The notes under the pieces: generated by a model
The model's database searches: none
Seen by the model: only the letters and a program-made list of their open reading frames with translations
Told to the model about the DNA's origin: nothing
Shown: positions 47,974 to 59,468 of the stretch, in pieces
Numbering within the stretch: the stretch's first letter is position 1
Layout: each line of letters starts with the position of its first letter
Made by a program: the position numbers and the translations under genes
NCBI GenBank assembly: GCA_031841125.1
Contig: CM063110.1
Location: 35,541,214-35,605,213 of the forward strand
DNA length: 64,000 nt
Source: Acanthococcus lagerstroemiae
Lineage: Eukaryota; Arthropoda; Insecta; Hemiptera; Eriococcidae
Direction of reading: 5' to 3'

Positions 47974-50383
47974 GGCCCGTTACACACTACAGCTACGTTA
48001 CGTTTCTACGCTACGCTACATTTTCGAAATGTACGTAGTGAATAATACCTATTGACACTGCAGCTACGCCGTATATGTATCTTGAAACTTATGAAACTTC
48101 GGATTAATCCAGCGACGTCTCTGATTTTTGTGACAATGAGATACATTTTTACAAAATTTATCAGGTAGCTGATTGATATTTACAAACATTTTGTATCATC
48201 TTTTGACATTAGTTTAGAATCTTTCAACATTTTGGAATTGGAGTAATTTGAAAAGTCGTAATATCATATTTCAACTTTTTCTATAATTTCTTCATATCAT
48301 AAATTTTTTTTTCTTCAAAAGTTGTGGTCACGAATCGGTATTATTTTTTCAAAAAACCAAATTTTACATAAATGAGACTCAATTTACGTACACGAGTGTT
48401 AAGACTCCCAGTATGAAATTCGGTTTGATTTTCAGTCTCGTCAAATTTTCAAAATTTAAGATTTATTTTTAAAGTTCCTGTCGTTGCTCGTCTATCAATT
48501 TTCCTTGGTAACTGCAAGTTTTGAGGAACTGACATGAATTCAATGTCCCGAGTCGTCAAGTAACACATTTTTCATAAAAATCAACCAGATTATTTTCAAA
48601 ATTGTGAGGATGTTTAAAAAATGATGACTTGGTTGTGACAAAAATTGAATAAATAACAAGACGGTGTGAAGCTGAAAAATTGAACTAAATTCGAGAAAAA
48701 CAAACTAGTGCATAAAAATTGTGTTCGATTCGTAGAAAGTTGTAATCATCTTGGAAAAATTATCAAAAACTTATGACAATCATTTTGAAAACATGAAAAC
48801 TCGGGTAAAATAAATTATTAAAACTTAATTTGATATTAGTAGTTTTCAACCAACTTGAACACGTAGAATCAGGTTGATTCGCGTCAAAGTAATCATATCT
48901 TTCTTGTAAGAAATGTCCAGAAAGTATGGAGAAATTATTCAAAAAAATCTTAAATTTCGAAAAATTAAAAAATTGAGCTTATTATATCTTGGATGTTCCG
49001 ACGATTAACGGAAAATTTTTAGTAACCTGGAGAGATTGATTAGAAGGTCAGGTGTCATAAAAATTAAAAAATCTCGACACTCGAAAAACTTTTCGTCGGG
49101 TGCCTTCAATTTATTTGCGTACAAAAATTTAACAAAATTGATAAAACGTGTATCAAATGAACCTAATTAAAAATTTTTGAAAAATTCAACCAAATTTTAA
49201 ATTGAACTTAATTTGATACTGGGAGACTTTAACGAATTCGAATACGAAATTCCTGTGCTAGATTCATTGAATAATTATATCGATATGCGAAAAATAACTG
49301 AAAAGTTAGGAAAGATGAAAATAAAGAGTAAAATATTAAATTTTCAAATTTGGAAACTTGAAAATTGGCTGAAACTGATAGTCGAAGATTGTGGAGCTGA
49401 ATCGAGAATCTGAATCTAAGTTCGAATTTTCAGATTCTGAATCATTTTTACCTAAATTCGGCTCTGTGATTCTGAATCCAAATCAGAAATTCTTTTCGCA
49501 GAATCCACCAATATTTCAGAATTGTCAGCTCCTTATTAATTTAAAAAAAAATGGATTCTTTAGATTCTTCTTGAATCCTAGAATCCTTTTTCCCGATTTC
49601 AAAATGAGAATCTAGATCCCAAAATTCGGGGTTTACAGATTTTTGGATTTCAGATCACTTGTTCCGGATTCAGTTTCTTGAATTCGTATTTTATTAATTT
49701 TTTCATTTTCTTTTGGATTTCTTGCTACTTTGGTTGAACATAACTCTACAACACGCGCATTCAAAATTAGGCAAGATGTATAAAATTTGTAAGTTACTTT
49801 AGTAAATTGATTTTTTTTTTTTTTTTATTGAAAAAATAGAAAACTAAACTCCACTTGACATTAGAAGTCGTTATCCAGTTCGAATATTAATATTCAGCCT
49901 CGATCATGGAACTTTAGAATCACTTTGGAAAGATCACCGTGGTGCAATTATTAGAATTTTAAAACTATAAAATGTTTTATGAAACTGAAAATTAAAATTC
50001 ATTTCTCTAGTTCAAAGATTTGGCCGAATTCGTAAAGAATTATAGTCACTTTAGGAAAATTATCAAAGAGCCGTGACAGAAAAACTAAAAAAATCTCACC
50101 ATTGCGAAAGTTGAACAATACTTAAAACTGAACTTATTTTGATGCAAGAACTACCAGCTCAAAAACAAAACTGTTCCCTGATTCACGAAAAATTGTGGTC
50201 TATCAAGTACTTACTCGTTCTTTTGCATGATTTCTTCTATATGAAACTATACTTATGAGTGACAAAGGTAATGTTCTCATCAGTGGCTAAAAGAACATAG
50301 CGTAGCTTTTAAACATGCAGCGTAGCTTCGGGTAGCTGCTGAAACGTATCGTGGCTACGGGTAGCGCTCGTGCGTAACGGGCC
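47974..50383. mobile_element. Non-autonomous PIF/Harbinger-like element
   Basis: The left end GGCCCGTTACACAC and the reverse complement of the right end, GGCCCGTTACGCAC, agree at 13 of 14 positions, flanked by TAA on both sides (47971-47973 and 50384-50386). A 3-bp T-A-A duplication with GG-starting termini is typical of PIF/Harbinger. Several GCTACG motifs lie just inside each end. The 2.4-kb AT-rich interior lacks a transposase or Myb-like frame. It instead contains recurrent AACTTAATTTGATA-like and TTATCAAAAA-like phrases, suggesting old internal tandem repeats. Confidence 0.75.
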
Positions 50384-50386
50384 TAA

Positions 50387-53300
50387 GATGCTATTGTTTC
50401 ACATCGCCTTCAAGTGAAGAAGGGACAATTTTTCTTTCCCGTACTCCTCTCGGTCCTAAGGACCCAGTGGTTTTCTTTTTTCCGGGGGGAAGGTCTCATG
50501 TCCATGGTTCCGTGCAATTTCCTAAATAGAATACATGTGTTGTTGATTTTCTGTTTGACATGATTTCGTAATTTCAGTGAAGTGGACTTGGAACAACTTC
50601 ATCTTTTCTATGGGCACAGACGTACCACTGTGCTTAGTATTTGATTTTGGTACGTCTAGACTTTTTCAAAATTAGTTTTCCCTTTGTGGGACCTCTTTTC
50701 ATTCAGGGACATGAAGAGGGGCGTTCCCAAGTAGTTCACGTCCATCCGGATGGCTCAGGTCTTCAGCACTACTTCCCTAAGGAAGTGCGCTGGGGGCATG
50801 GGTCATCGTGGACTCGCCCAGACGCCTGCAGGTCTTAGTGGTGGTCTGTGGTTAAGCACCCGTAAGTATGGTGATAGTAGGCTGAACGTTCCCTTGCGGG
50901 AGTTATTAGTCCCCTTCGTTAGCAATCTACTATCAGCAATGTCCCACAGGTGAGATTCTTACGGGAAGTTCATTCTTTTTTGGATCTTACTCCGAAATTT
51001 GGACGAAACATCGAGCTTTTTGGGAACTTTCGCTACATACTTATTGGCATCCCTGCCATTAAGTAAGTTTGGAATGGGGAACACTCAAAACAGGGAAAAA
51101 AGTAGTATACAGAAGAGCTATTTTGATTTTCCGATTAAAATTATTTTTGTCATACACTTTCCTGTAGGAGTTGATAATTTCGAAATATTCACGGAAATCT
51201 GTTTGTTTTTATGAAAAGTTGAAAATATGACTACTTTCAAGGACATTTTCAGGCTAACTATGCAGTCTATACTCAACTTCATTTACATTATTTTAAAGAA
51301 AATGTTAAGAAGAATATTTTTTATTCGAATTTTTTTTTTTCTAGGACTTCAACTTTTTGAAATATTTACTAAAACCTGATTTGCGGGGCTAAAACATACC
51401 ACAGAAAAGTTAGCTCAGTTTTTGAGGCGAAATTTTTAATATATTGTTTTTGACATCTAGCCTGACATTTTTCAACAAAATCCGCTTTTGACTCCCAAAA
51501 TGTTTCTATTTCTCATTTATCGCCTGTACTACACTGCATGTTGCCAAATTACTTGCTCAAATTCGAAAAACGTTGCTTCCACTATTTTCCACGTCGAAAA
51601 GATGAGGCGAAAATGTTCGTTATTTTTCCCAAAACTGGCGTCACATGGAACGATAAGGCTGATAAAGGCGCCGTGAATGCGGTGCCATCGTTCAGCTAAT
51701 TGGGTTCCACTTTTTTCTCTTTAGTAGATTAGATCACTCGCTCAAATTTCGTTTCTTATTTTGTGATTCGATCTGGGATATGAAGCGTGACCGTGAGCCC
51801 GTGTATTCTGTTTTTACAGACATTTGTTATGTGCGAGGTCAAAGTGCGAAATTGTGAAATACAAAGCTTTCAATATCGATCTAACACTCTCTCATAGCAA
51901 GTTTCTTTTCGACGATATACATACACTTCATCTTCTACGCAGCAGTCAATCACCCTTTTCACCTATGGGGAAGATTGCAGCCATCTCTTTTTCACCAGAC
52001 AGATGGTTTCAATGACACCGCAGTAATGTAACACAGTCGAAATAACCGAAAGCGAAAAAAGAAAAGAAAAAAACCGCGCGAGATAAAAAATAACAACGAA
52101 GAATTGGATTTTTTCTTGATTTTACGAACCGCAAAGGTTTTTATTCTGTTTCGTAATTCCCTGGAGCGAGTCATCAATGCAACATATTTCTATTACCGAT
52201 ACTGATTGATGAAACGAGAGGATTCAGTAATGGTGTGTATGGTTTCATAGACGAATTCTACCATCCACTATTCGCTCTCTTCCTTTTTCGATACTATATT
52301 GCTTTTTGTTGCGAGCGAGAACTGAGATTCGAAATTTTTCCGAGCGGTTGGCCAAAGACAACACTAGAGGGAGGAAAAAACACGGTTTCAAATTACGTCT
52401 GTATTGTATCTAGCATACCAAACTAAGTCCCAATATTCTGCAAATAAAATTCGCTATTCCATATTCTTTGAATCCGTGCGTAGCAAAAGCCAGCCTGGTG
52501 CGTGCTGTTCACGTTAAACAGCAATTTTCTCTGAGATATTTTGTCTTCATTTCGCGTATACCTAGTGTAAAAATAATCCTGAGTCGTACTGCATTTACGT
52601 AACACCATCCATGAATTGATTCCTCGATATCCGATCGATTGTCGGAAAAGAAGAGTTTTTGAGCCTTCACTTGAGATGAAACTTCCACCACAAATATAAT
52701 TACAGAAGCGTTTCTGTAATTACACTACAATCTTCAGCGATGAAAGCCTCAAACCCAGATGAAAGAACGAAGAGACAAGAAAAGGTTGGAATATTTATGC
52801 CTCTCATATTTGTAAAATAAATTCAACGCACCGGGCTAGTACGACCCTTTTTATAGACCAATCAATAAAGTCGAGAAAATTTTTCACATTTGTACGAATT
52901 AGATAGCTATGGGGTTGAGACTGCATTTATTTCATTTCCGCTCAAAGTTTTAGAAGACGACGGTCTAGCGTTAGTACTTTTCATCGAGAATGTTTATTAT
53001 GAAAACGCTGAAATACTGATAGCTTTCGGTATCTTGTTCTTGAATGATGTTGTGACAGCTTTCAATACATTAAATTTTTCTCTGAATACGAATAAATGAT
53101 GTCTTCATTTGCAGCGTAGCGTGAAAAGTGAAATCGAATTTCATCGTACGAGTATGTACACATGGAACGTCTCGCTGCGGAAATACAAAATTGTGAAAAA
53201 CTAATTTCCCGTACAATCAGGAATACTGTGTCGTATCATTCGAGAATTATTCTCCTAATGAATGATAACCTGTTTCAGCTACGAAGCATCGTTACATGAA

Positions 53301-53952
53301 ACAAATAGATCGAATTTCACCGCCTGAGAAACCGCAATACTTGTATAAATTATAAAATGAACTTGAAAAGAACGTAGAAAGAACGTCCAGTCCAATCTTA
53401 GTTCTCTCGGTCCCCATAACCGACCGACGACACTAATAGGTATTTTAATTTAGCAACTTCTAAATCCAATGAATTCAATAACAGACTATCCCGTTCAAGA
53501 AACAAGTTTTGGTTTTTCACCTTCTCGAAAAGTTAGTCACCGAGCCTCAGTGAACAAAACCGTCACAAATGACACATTTTGTAAAAAAATTGTCTGTAAT
53601 TTAAATCAGTCAGATCGCAGCTATTTCAAAGTACGTGGAGCTGGCACAATTTTGCCAAAAGTATCAGCTTTTTTTTTTTTTGCTGGAAAATCGTCACCTC
53701 GAGCGAGTTTCATCACACGGTATCAGAAAAGCACCAATAAACACCTATTTAGCTTAAAACTTAACTTCGAAGTAAAGTTGGAATGCAAAAGAGAGTCATC
53801 GTTTGGCCGACAAATAATAGCCGATAGCAAACAAGATCTAGTGAAAGGATATTTATAAGCTGAAAGCCGGAAGCTTCAATTCAAGGTTGGATCCAACAAT
53901 CATCGATGAACCAGTAAGACCGAATCCAAACACGGAAAATTGCCGCATTTAA
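50387..53952. other. Unassigned sequence, no gene seen
   Basis: GC-richer text at 50690-50960 may be part of another dispersed repeat. A 129-residue plus-strand frame at 53469-53858 has no recognised domain, splice context or codon bias and is not called. Confidence 0.45.
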
Positions 53953-54180
53953 GGTGTATTCACACGCCTTCTTACTGGACATACTCAACTCACCCACGAA
54001 CACCTTTTCCTTTGTACCCCTTCCTCCACGTGCCCTATGTACCATGTTCCTATCACAGTTCCTCACCTCCTCCTCGAATGCCCTATCTCCATTTAACTTC
54101 GCTCCACCCTTCCCTATCAACCCACACTCAAAACCGTCTTTCAAACCTCTAACTTGCATTACCTCAACTTCTTCGCCGAT
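53953..54180 (+). pseudogene. LINE ORF2 C-terminal remnant (I/R1-like, post-RNase H)
   Basis: In the frame beginning at 53953 the text reads V-F-T-R-L-L-T-G-H-T-Q-L-T-H-E-H-L-F, then C-x-M and T-V-P-H-L-L-L-E-C-P. This is the conserved 'RxRxGHTxLTHxxLL ... C..C ... T..HxLxECP' segment that follows RNase H in I- and R1-type LINEs. A stop follows at once, and a frame change would be needed to continue toward 54180, where a different LINE fragment begins. Confidence 0.7.
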
Positions 54181-54181
54181 C

Positions 54182-54357
54182 TTTATATGCCGATGATGTG
54201 AAATTGTACTTACGTATTAGAGATTTGAAGGGTCACCAGGAACTTCAAGGAGATTTACACGAACGTACTAAACGGAGTACAAAAAATGCATTGCCTTTAA
54301 ATATTGGGAAATGTGCCTGTATAACGTTTACGCGGATAAGGGCATGTCCCATGCATA
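54182..54357 (+). pseudogene. Jockey-type LINE RT, upstream part (YADD box)
   Basis: Encodes L-Y-A-D-D-V-K-L-Y-L-R-I followed by L-P-L-N-I-G-K-C-x-x-I-T-F-T-R, the catalytic YADD box and downstream 'LxLNxxKCxxxxFTR' motif of Jockey-like reverse transcriptases. The frame continues to P-M-H and is then broken by the foldback element at 54358. The downstream half resumes at 56331. The upstream part of the RT is absent, so the copy was already truncated or rearranged. Confidence 0.8.
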
Positions 54358-56328
54358 AAGTGTGGTATAGATCATCACGCAACATAGGAAAATCCCATAG
54401 AACGCACATTGATGTGTACCACTGTGGAAAACCTCATAATGGTACATATCAACTAGCAATAGATAAGAAAATAGTAACGTACGTACACGATATAAAATTC
54501 CTTAAAAGTCATTGGAAATTTCCCGAATATTTCCGATGAAATTCTTCATAAATAACCAGAAAATTTTCCCGAAGTGATTTGTTGAAATTCTTCGGAAAAC
54601 ATTGGAAATTTTTTGAAAATATTTCCGATAAAAATCTTTGGAAATTATCGGGATTTTTTGTCCAAAAATTTCCGATGAAGTTTCTTAAAATCATCGGATA
54701 TTGTTCCCGAAGATTTTCGACGAGATTCTTCGGAGATCGTCGAACATTTTTCCTGAAGATCGTTCAATAAAAATTCTTCAAAAACCGCATCGGAGTTTTT
54801 CCCCGAATATTTCCATGAAATTTTTCAAAAATTATCGGGAAATTTTCTCGAAGGATTTTGATGAAATTTTTTGGAAAAAATTGTAAATTTTCCCAAAGAT
54901 TTTCCATAAGATTCTTTGGAAATTATTGGAAATTTTTTCTAATAAGTTTCTTACGAAATTCCTTAAAAATTGTTAGAAATTTTCCCGAAGATTTTGATGA
55001 AATTCTTGTTCTCCGAAGAATTTCATCAAAAATCTTCGGGAAAAATTTTTGGAAAAATTCCCCGATGATTTCTAACGAATGTCATCGGAAATATTTGGAA
55101 ACAAATACCAATAATTTCTGAATAATCTCTTCGAAAATCTTGTTTTACAAAAACTTTCTCTAAAAATCTTCGGTAGAATTTTCGGATGATTTTTGAAGGA
55201 TTTCGTAGGAAATATTCGGGGAAAACTCAGACGGTTTTGCAGAATTTTATCATGAAGAATTTCGTACTTCGGAGTAAATATTCGGCGAAAAACTCCGAAG
55301 GTTTTTAAAGAATTGTATCAAAAATCTTCTAGTAAAATGTTCTCCGAAGAATTTAATCGAAAATCGAGAAAAATCTTCGGGAAGATTCTTTGATGACTAG
55401 GAATTTCATCTAAGGTTTTTGGAGAAAAAAATTCCGATAATTTCCGAAAAATCGCTCTTTAGGGAAAATGTCCAATGTGTTTTCCAAAGAATTTCTTTAT
55501 TAAAAATCTTCGAGAGAATTTTCCGATAATTTTCGAAGAATTTCGTAGGAAATATTCGGTGGAACTCTGATGGTTCGAAGAATTTTATGAAAAATTATCA
55601 GAAAGAATGTTCGATGATCTCCGAAGAATTTCATCAAAATCTTCGGGAAAATTTCTAACAATTATTAAGGAATTTCATAGGAAACTTTTAGAAAAAATTT
55701 CCGATAATTTCCGAAGAATCTCATGGGAAATCTTTGGAAAAATTTCCAATGTTTTCCAAGAAATGTCATCAAAATTCTTCGAGAAAATTTTCCCATAATT
55801 TTTGAAGAATTTCGTTGTAAATATTTGGGGAAAAACTCCGATGGTTTTTGAAGAATTTTTATTAAACAATCTTCAGGAAAAATGTTCGATGATCTCCGAA
55901 GAATCTCATCGAAAATCTTCGGGAAAAATATCTGATGATTTTTGGAAAAATTCCGATAATTTCCGCAGGTCTTTATCGGAAATCTTTAAAAAAAAAATTT
56001 CCAATGTTTTCCGAAGAATCTCAACAAATCGCTTCAGGAAAATTTTCTGGTTATTTATGAAGAATTTCATCGGAAATTATTCGGGGGAAAACTACGATGG
56101 TTTTTAAGAGTTTCATGAAAAATTGTCAGAAAGAATGTCCGATGATCTCCGAAGAATTTCACTAAAAATTCTCGGGAAATTTCCAATGATTTTTAAGGAA
56201 TTTCATTTCGTGTACGTACGTTACTATTTTCTCATCTGTTGCGTGTTGATATGTACCATTATGAAGTTTTCCACCAACGTGCGCTCTATGGGATTTTCCT
56301 ATGTTGCGTGATGATCTCTACCACACTG
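54358..56328. mobile_element. Foldback element with satellite-like arms, inserted in LINE RT
   Basis: Outer inverted repeats of about 165 bp (54358-54525 and about 56168-56328) share GTGTGGTA-AGATCATCACGC, CATAGGAAAATCCCATAGA, ATAATGGTACATATCAAC and AGTAACGTACGTACACGA. Inside them the whole remainder is a degenerate tandem array whose left half is the inverse of the right half, meeting near 55010. The outermost right base pattern is CACTG, and TA flanks both sides (54356-54357 and 56329-56330), as in Tc1/mariner-type elements. Removing the element with one TA rejoins the LINE frame exactly. No transposase is encoded. Confidence 0.85.
54526..56167. repeat. ~47-bp satellite-like units forming an inverted array
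   Basis: Right-half units resemble CCGAAGAATTTCATCGAAAA followed by TCTTCGGGAAAA-like and TTTCCGATGATTTT-like text. Successive GAAGAATTTCAT-like starts fall at about 55620, 55671, 55710, 55757, 55803, 55850, 55896, 56011, 56058, 56104 and 56149, mostly 45-47 bp apart. Left-half units are the reverse complement. Open frames crossing the array merely reflect its periodicity. Confidence 0.8.
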
Positions 56329-56330
56329 TA

Positions 56331-56946
56331 TATTTATCAATGGGGTAGCTCTGCCTTGACTTGATAGGGTTAGGGACTTGGGGGTCTTCTTAGATGAAGA
56401 GCTCAGCTTTAGTAAGCACGCTGAAGACACTCTAAATAAAGCGAGGAGAATGGCATATTTCATTGTGAGAATCAATGCATATTTCCGAAAAATCAGTACA
56501 TTAAAAGTACTTTATTTTTCATTTGTTCGGTTCATTTTGGAATCCGGGGTACTGGTTTGGTTTCCACATACAAAAAAATTAATAAGTAAAATTGAAAAAA
56601 ATACAATCCAGATTTCTGAAATAACTCTTTATGAAAGACTTTGAGTATTCCCACAAAATTTATCACAAGAAGTAATTTTAATAGGTTAGGAGCTTCCCGC
56701 ATTAGAAAAAAAGAAGGCAAATAACAGCTAGAATGTTCGTATGTGACCTCATTCATGGAAATATTTAGGATGAAAAATTGTTAGGAAAAACCACCCTGGG
56801 GTTTCAAAAATTAATTCTAGGCGAAAGATAATTTTTCCACTACATCGATATCGAACGGCTGAAATGAAATTTTCTCCTATTAATAACATAATGAGAATTA
56901 CTAGAGAATTCCTTGGACTATGCACGGAAGTTGATATATGTATTTG
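56331..56946 (+). pseudogene. Jockey-type LINE RT, downstream part
   Basis: Continues the RT broken at 54357: I-F-I-N-G-V-A-L-P, a stop, then D-R-V-R-D-L-G-V-F-L-D, F-x-x-H, K-A-R-R-M, L-K-V-L-Y-F-S-F-V-R-x-I-L-E and V-W-F-P, all standard Jockey RT thumb-region text. After frame changes, the C-terminus reads H-R-Y-R-T, M-R-I-T-R-E-F and C-T-E-V-D-I. Multiple stops and shifts show decay. The next element begins within a few bases. Confidence 0.8.
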
Positions 56947-56949
56947 ATA

Positions 56950-57457
56950 CTGATTGGTCAAAGTTTAAGTGGTGTGTATTTATTTATTTGAATTATAGAC
57001 AGATGATTTTTGTGTGCGTAATTAATACAAAAATTTAATGTGCTCAGTTAATTACTACAAAGTCCAGTATCACAGTCTTGTCTTCAGTTTGTTCACCTGC
57101 ACAAACTGCATACACAGGTACTGGCCAGCAAAAAGATAATGACGTTTAACAACGAACGGTAACATCTGTACTACCTCGTGAATATTTAAATACATTCCTA
57201 AGTCACTATTTCGTAATTCGCTCCGTGATCGAGTATGGTTAGAGACGATCGCTACATTTCAGTCAAATGTTTCAATGGACGCGGATTCGATTCCCCGATA
57301 CGAAATAACTGGCCAGCAATTTTTTCATGTAAAAACGCTTTACATTGAGGGACGTTTACTTTACATGTAGGTTTCGTTAGCACTCAGTGCATGAATGATA
57401 GGCGCTTCTTGTTGTCCGTAAAACACCAACGTAAACATCGCCTTTCTGATCAAGTAG
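56950..57457 (+). mobile_element. TIR element carrying a tRNA-like sequence, copy 2
   Basis: The right end TTTCTGATCAAGTAG is followed by TA (57458-57459), as in copy 1. The left end, CTGATTGGTCAAAG after TA at 56948-56949, is a degraded version. The body matches the reverse complement of 42929-43489. The tRNA-like part (about 57222-57300) has a damaged A-box (GATCGAGTATGGTTAGAG) and an intact GGATTCGATTCCCCG. It sits at the decayed 3' end of the Jockey fragment. Confidence 0.6.
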
Positions 57458-57750
57458 TAGAAAAAAATCTAAACCATAGCAAGAGCCTTAAACAAGTTTT
57501 GAAGAGTCACCAACAAACACTGAAGAGGCTTACAGACGTTAAATCAATTCTCGAATTACCAGACTATATTATTTGTTCCCGGCCACCTACTATTTCCCCG
57601 GCTGTCTGGCAGGTCACTCCCCCTGGAGACACGAGCTGTTAGACTTGTGTCATATTTTTGAAATAGGTATCCAGGACGATCCTTTTCTCCAGTTCGTACC
57701 TACAGCATATTCCCGAAGTTAATTCCAGTGTATTGTCTCGTTTGTTGCAG
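57458..57750 (+). other. Putative intron 3' part upstream of the beat exon
   Basis: No coding signal. It ends in a pyrimidine-rich stretch, TGTCTCGTTTGTTGCAG, that forms the splice acceptor. Confidence 0.6.
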
Positions 57751-57956
57751 ATGAATGTTATTCGATTCACGTGTCGCTGCGGGCTCCTCGGTACGTAATG
57801 GTGAACGGAACGGCGTCCTTGCATTGCGACTACGACGTGAACGAAAGTTTAGTGTACAAGGTGGAGTGGCTACGCGGCGAGAATAAAATCTATCAGTATA
57901 TTAAAGGCAGAAATCCTCCCTACAATAATTTTTCGATAACGGGAGCGGAAATCGAC
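57751..57956 (+). CDS. Exon of a beaten-path (beat) family gene, Ig domain
   Basis: An internal exon encoding about 68 residues of the first immunoglobulin domain of a Beat-type cell-surface or secreted protein. Beat proteins bind Side-family receptors in axon guidance and synapse matching in insects. Visible features: L-R-A-P-R-Y-V strand, A-S-L-H-C (first Ig cysteine) followed by D-Y-D, V-Y-K-V-E-W-L-R-G (core Trp), I-Y-Q-Y-I-K-G-R-N-P-P and the F-S-I-T-G-A-E-I-D end, in the order seen in Drosophila Beats. The acceptor TTGTTGCAG precedes 57751 and the donor GTGAGT starts at 57957. The exon starts with two bases of a split codon and ends on a codon boundary. I cannot assign the paralogue; it may be nearest to the Beat-V to VII types. 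The exon with the second cysteine and the signal-peptide exon were not found in the window. Confidence 0.82.
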
Positions 57957-59282
57957 GTGAGTATTCACTTATGTCTATATAAATTTATCAATGTCGGCAA
58001 TACTTCATAATTGATTCAGACTGATGGTTTAACGAAACCTGAACTCGATGGGCGACCTTACTTCATGTTACCGAAAATCAGTATCACCTGGAGATTCTCT
58101 CCTTACTTGATGTTCCCTTGTCGGAAGCTACAATGGCTACGTATCTGAACCGCGATGTCGGACAAGTACAGGTGCTGGAAGGAAATCATTAGTGGGAGGG
58201 GGAGGGGCGGAAATTCAGAACCTGATGATTGATTTTAGCTGATGTTTAAAATCAGCTATTGGTTATATCGAGTGAGGGTTGGGGTAGCATGTTTCTTCGT
58301 GTGCGAAAGCTTCTATGTGTATTTAAATTTTCATAAGTAAAATAACATTATGAAGAAAGCGAAATTGCAGTCATCAATTTCGTTGAGTCCGCACTTGAAT
58401 TAGAAATTTCACCAAGGGTTTACCATAAATGTCGTTCCAGTTTGATTAAAAACTGGCCAAATTAATTATACACATGCATCGAAACATTCTGAATGCATAA
58501 ATATCTTTCATTCTCATTTTAGTTTCAAACACCGTCCTCTTAGCCACTTATTCTTTTGAAGTTTTCTAGCAGGTATGATTTTCAGTTTAGATTAAGTTGT
58601 ACACAGGGACAGATTACAACATAAAGGTTTTTTTTTTTTGGTGGGGGGGAACTCCTAAAAATGGGTCAACCGATGTTTGGGAGCTTATCGATGCCAATGT
58701 ATTTTAAAAATACGTATAATAATGAGAATTCCGAAATACACCCAAAAAAGTGGTGTACTCACGCATAAGTAGGCATAACACGGGCAAAAAATGACTTACT
58801 TCAGCTTCGACGCCGGACCTGAGTTTGGTTCAAATTATTCAGCCATTTTCACGGAGTTCAGTTTCCAAAACTTTTTGGAAATTTTTTAACCGAAAAAAGA
58901 CATACGAATTTATGGAGAAACTTCGAAAATCAAAAAATTGAGTTCACCAGTCACCCACTTGTTCTAACCCAATTTTGGTAGCTGAATTCGAATTCGTTGT
59001 TCGAATTTGACAACGACGCTTCGATCGAAGTGCACCCAGAAAGCTGTTATAACTCTTACAAGATTAGAAGTAACTCAGCCAAAAAATGTGACATCGTTTA
59101 CTGTCGACTCCGGATCTGAATTCATCTAAAAAAATCGAGGCATGTGCACATTGTCCGGTTTTGAAAGCATTCCAAAAATGTGTCATGCCGACAAGGAACG
59201 TAGTGTAGTACAATTTTCAAAAATCAAACAATTTTTTGCTGACCACTAAATTAAACTGAACTGGTTTCTGATATCGAATATT
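57957..59282 (+). other. Putative intron downstream of the beat exon
   Basis: No further exon recognised. About 58737-58830 and 59032-59130 share C-A-C-C-C-A, AACTCAGCCAAAAAATG-like and GACxCCGGATCTGAATT-like phrases about 295 bp apart, indicating an old tandem duplication or repeat. Confidence 0.5.
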
Positions 59283-59460
59283 GTTAATAGCTTTCTGTCA
59301 TTTGTATGTGTTTAAAATAATTTGCCTTTCTTTAAATTTTATTTTTATCTTTTTTAGAATATCGAAACATTTTATCCCATTTAACATTGTCAAAAGATTT
59401 TTCAATATCAACGAATGTCATACATGTATTCTGCTTCTTCTTGATCGAGTCTCTCAATTG
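59283..59460 (-). pseudogene. LINE RT fragment, minus strand
   Basis: The minus strand encodes C-M-T-F-V-D-I-E-K-S-F-D-N-V-K-W, the conserved 'FxDxEKAFDxV' block (RT motif A) of LINEs. After a frame change it continues as K-E-R-Q-I-I-L-N-T-Y-K, matching the following block. Only about 60 codons survive, with a stop and frameshift. It lies back-to-back with a plus-strand LINE fragment starting 9 bases away. Confidence 0.7.
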
Positions 59461-59468
59461 TTAAAAAA

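Noticed and set aside
53469..53858. 129-residue plus-strand ORF
   Set aside because: No recognised similarity, a poly-Phe stretch from a T-run, and no splice or promoter context.
54358..54539. Open frame continuing past the YADD fragment as genuine RT sequence
   Set aside because: The text after 54357 is the terminal inverted repeat of the foldback element, shown by its inverted copy at 56168-56328.
54526..56167. CRISPR-like array of ~47-bp units
   Set aside because: There are no invariant repeats separated by unique spacers. Units are degenerate and contiguous, invert at the centre, and the genome is eukaryotic.
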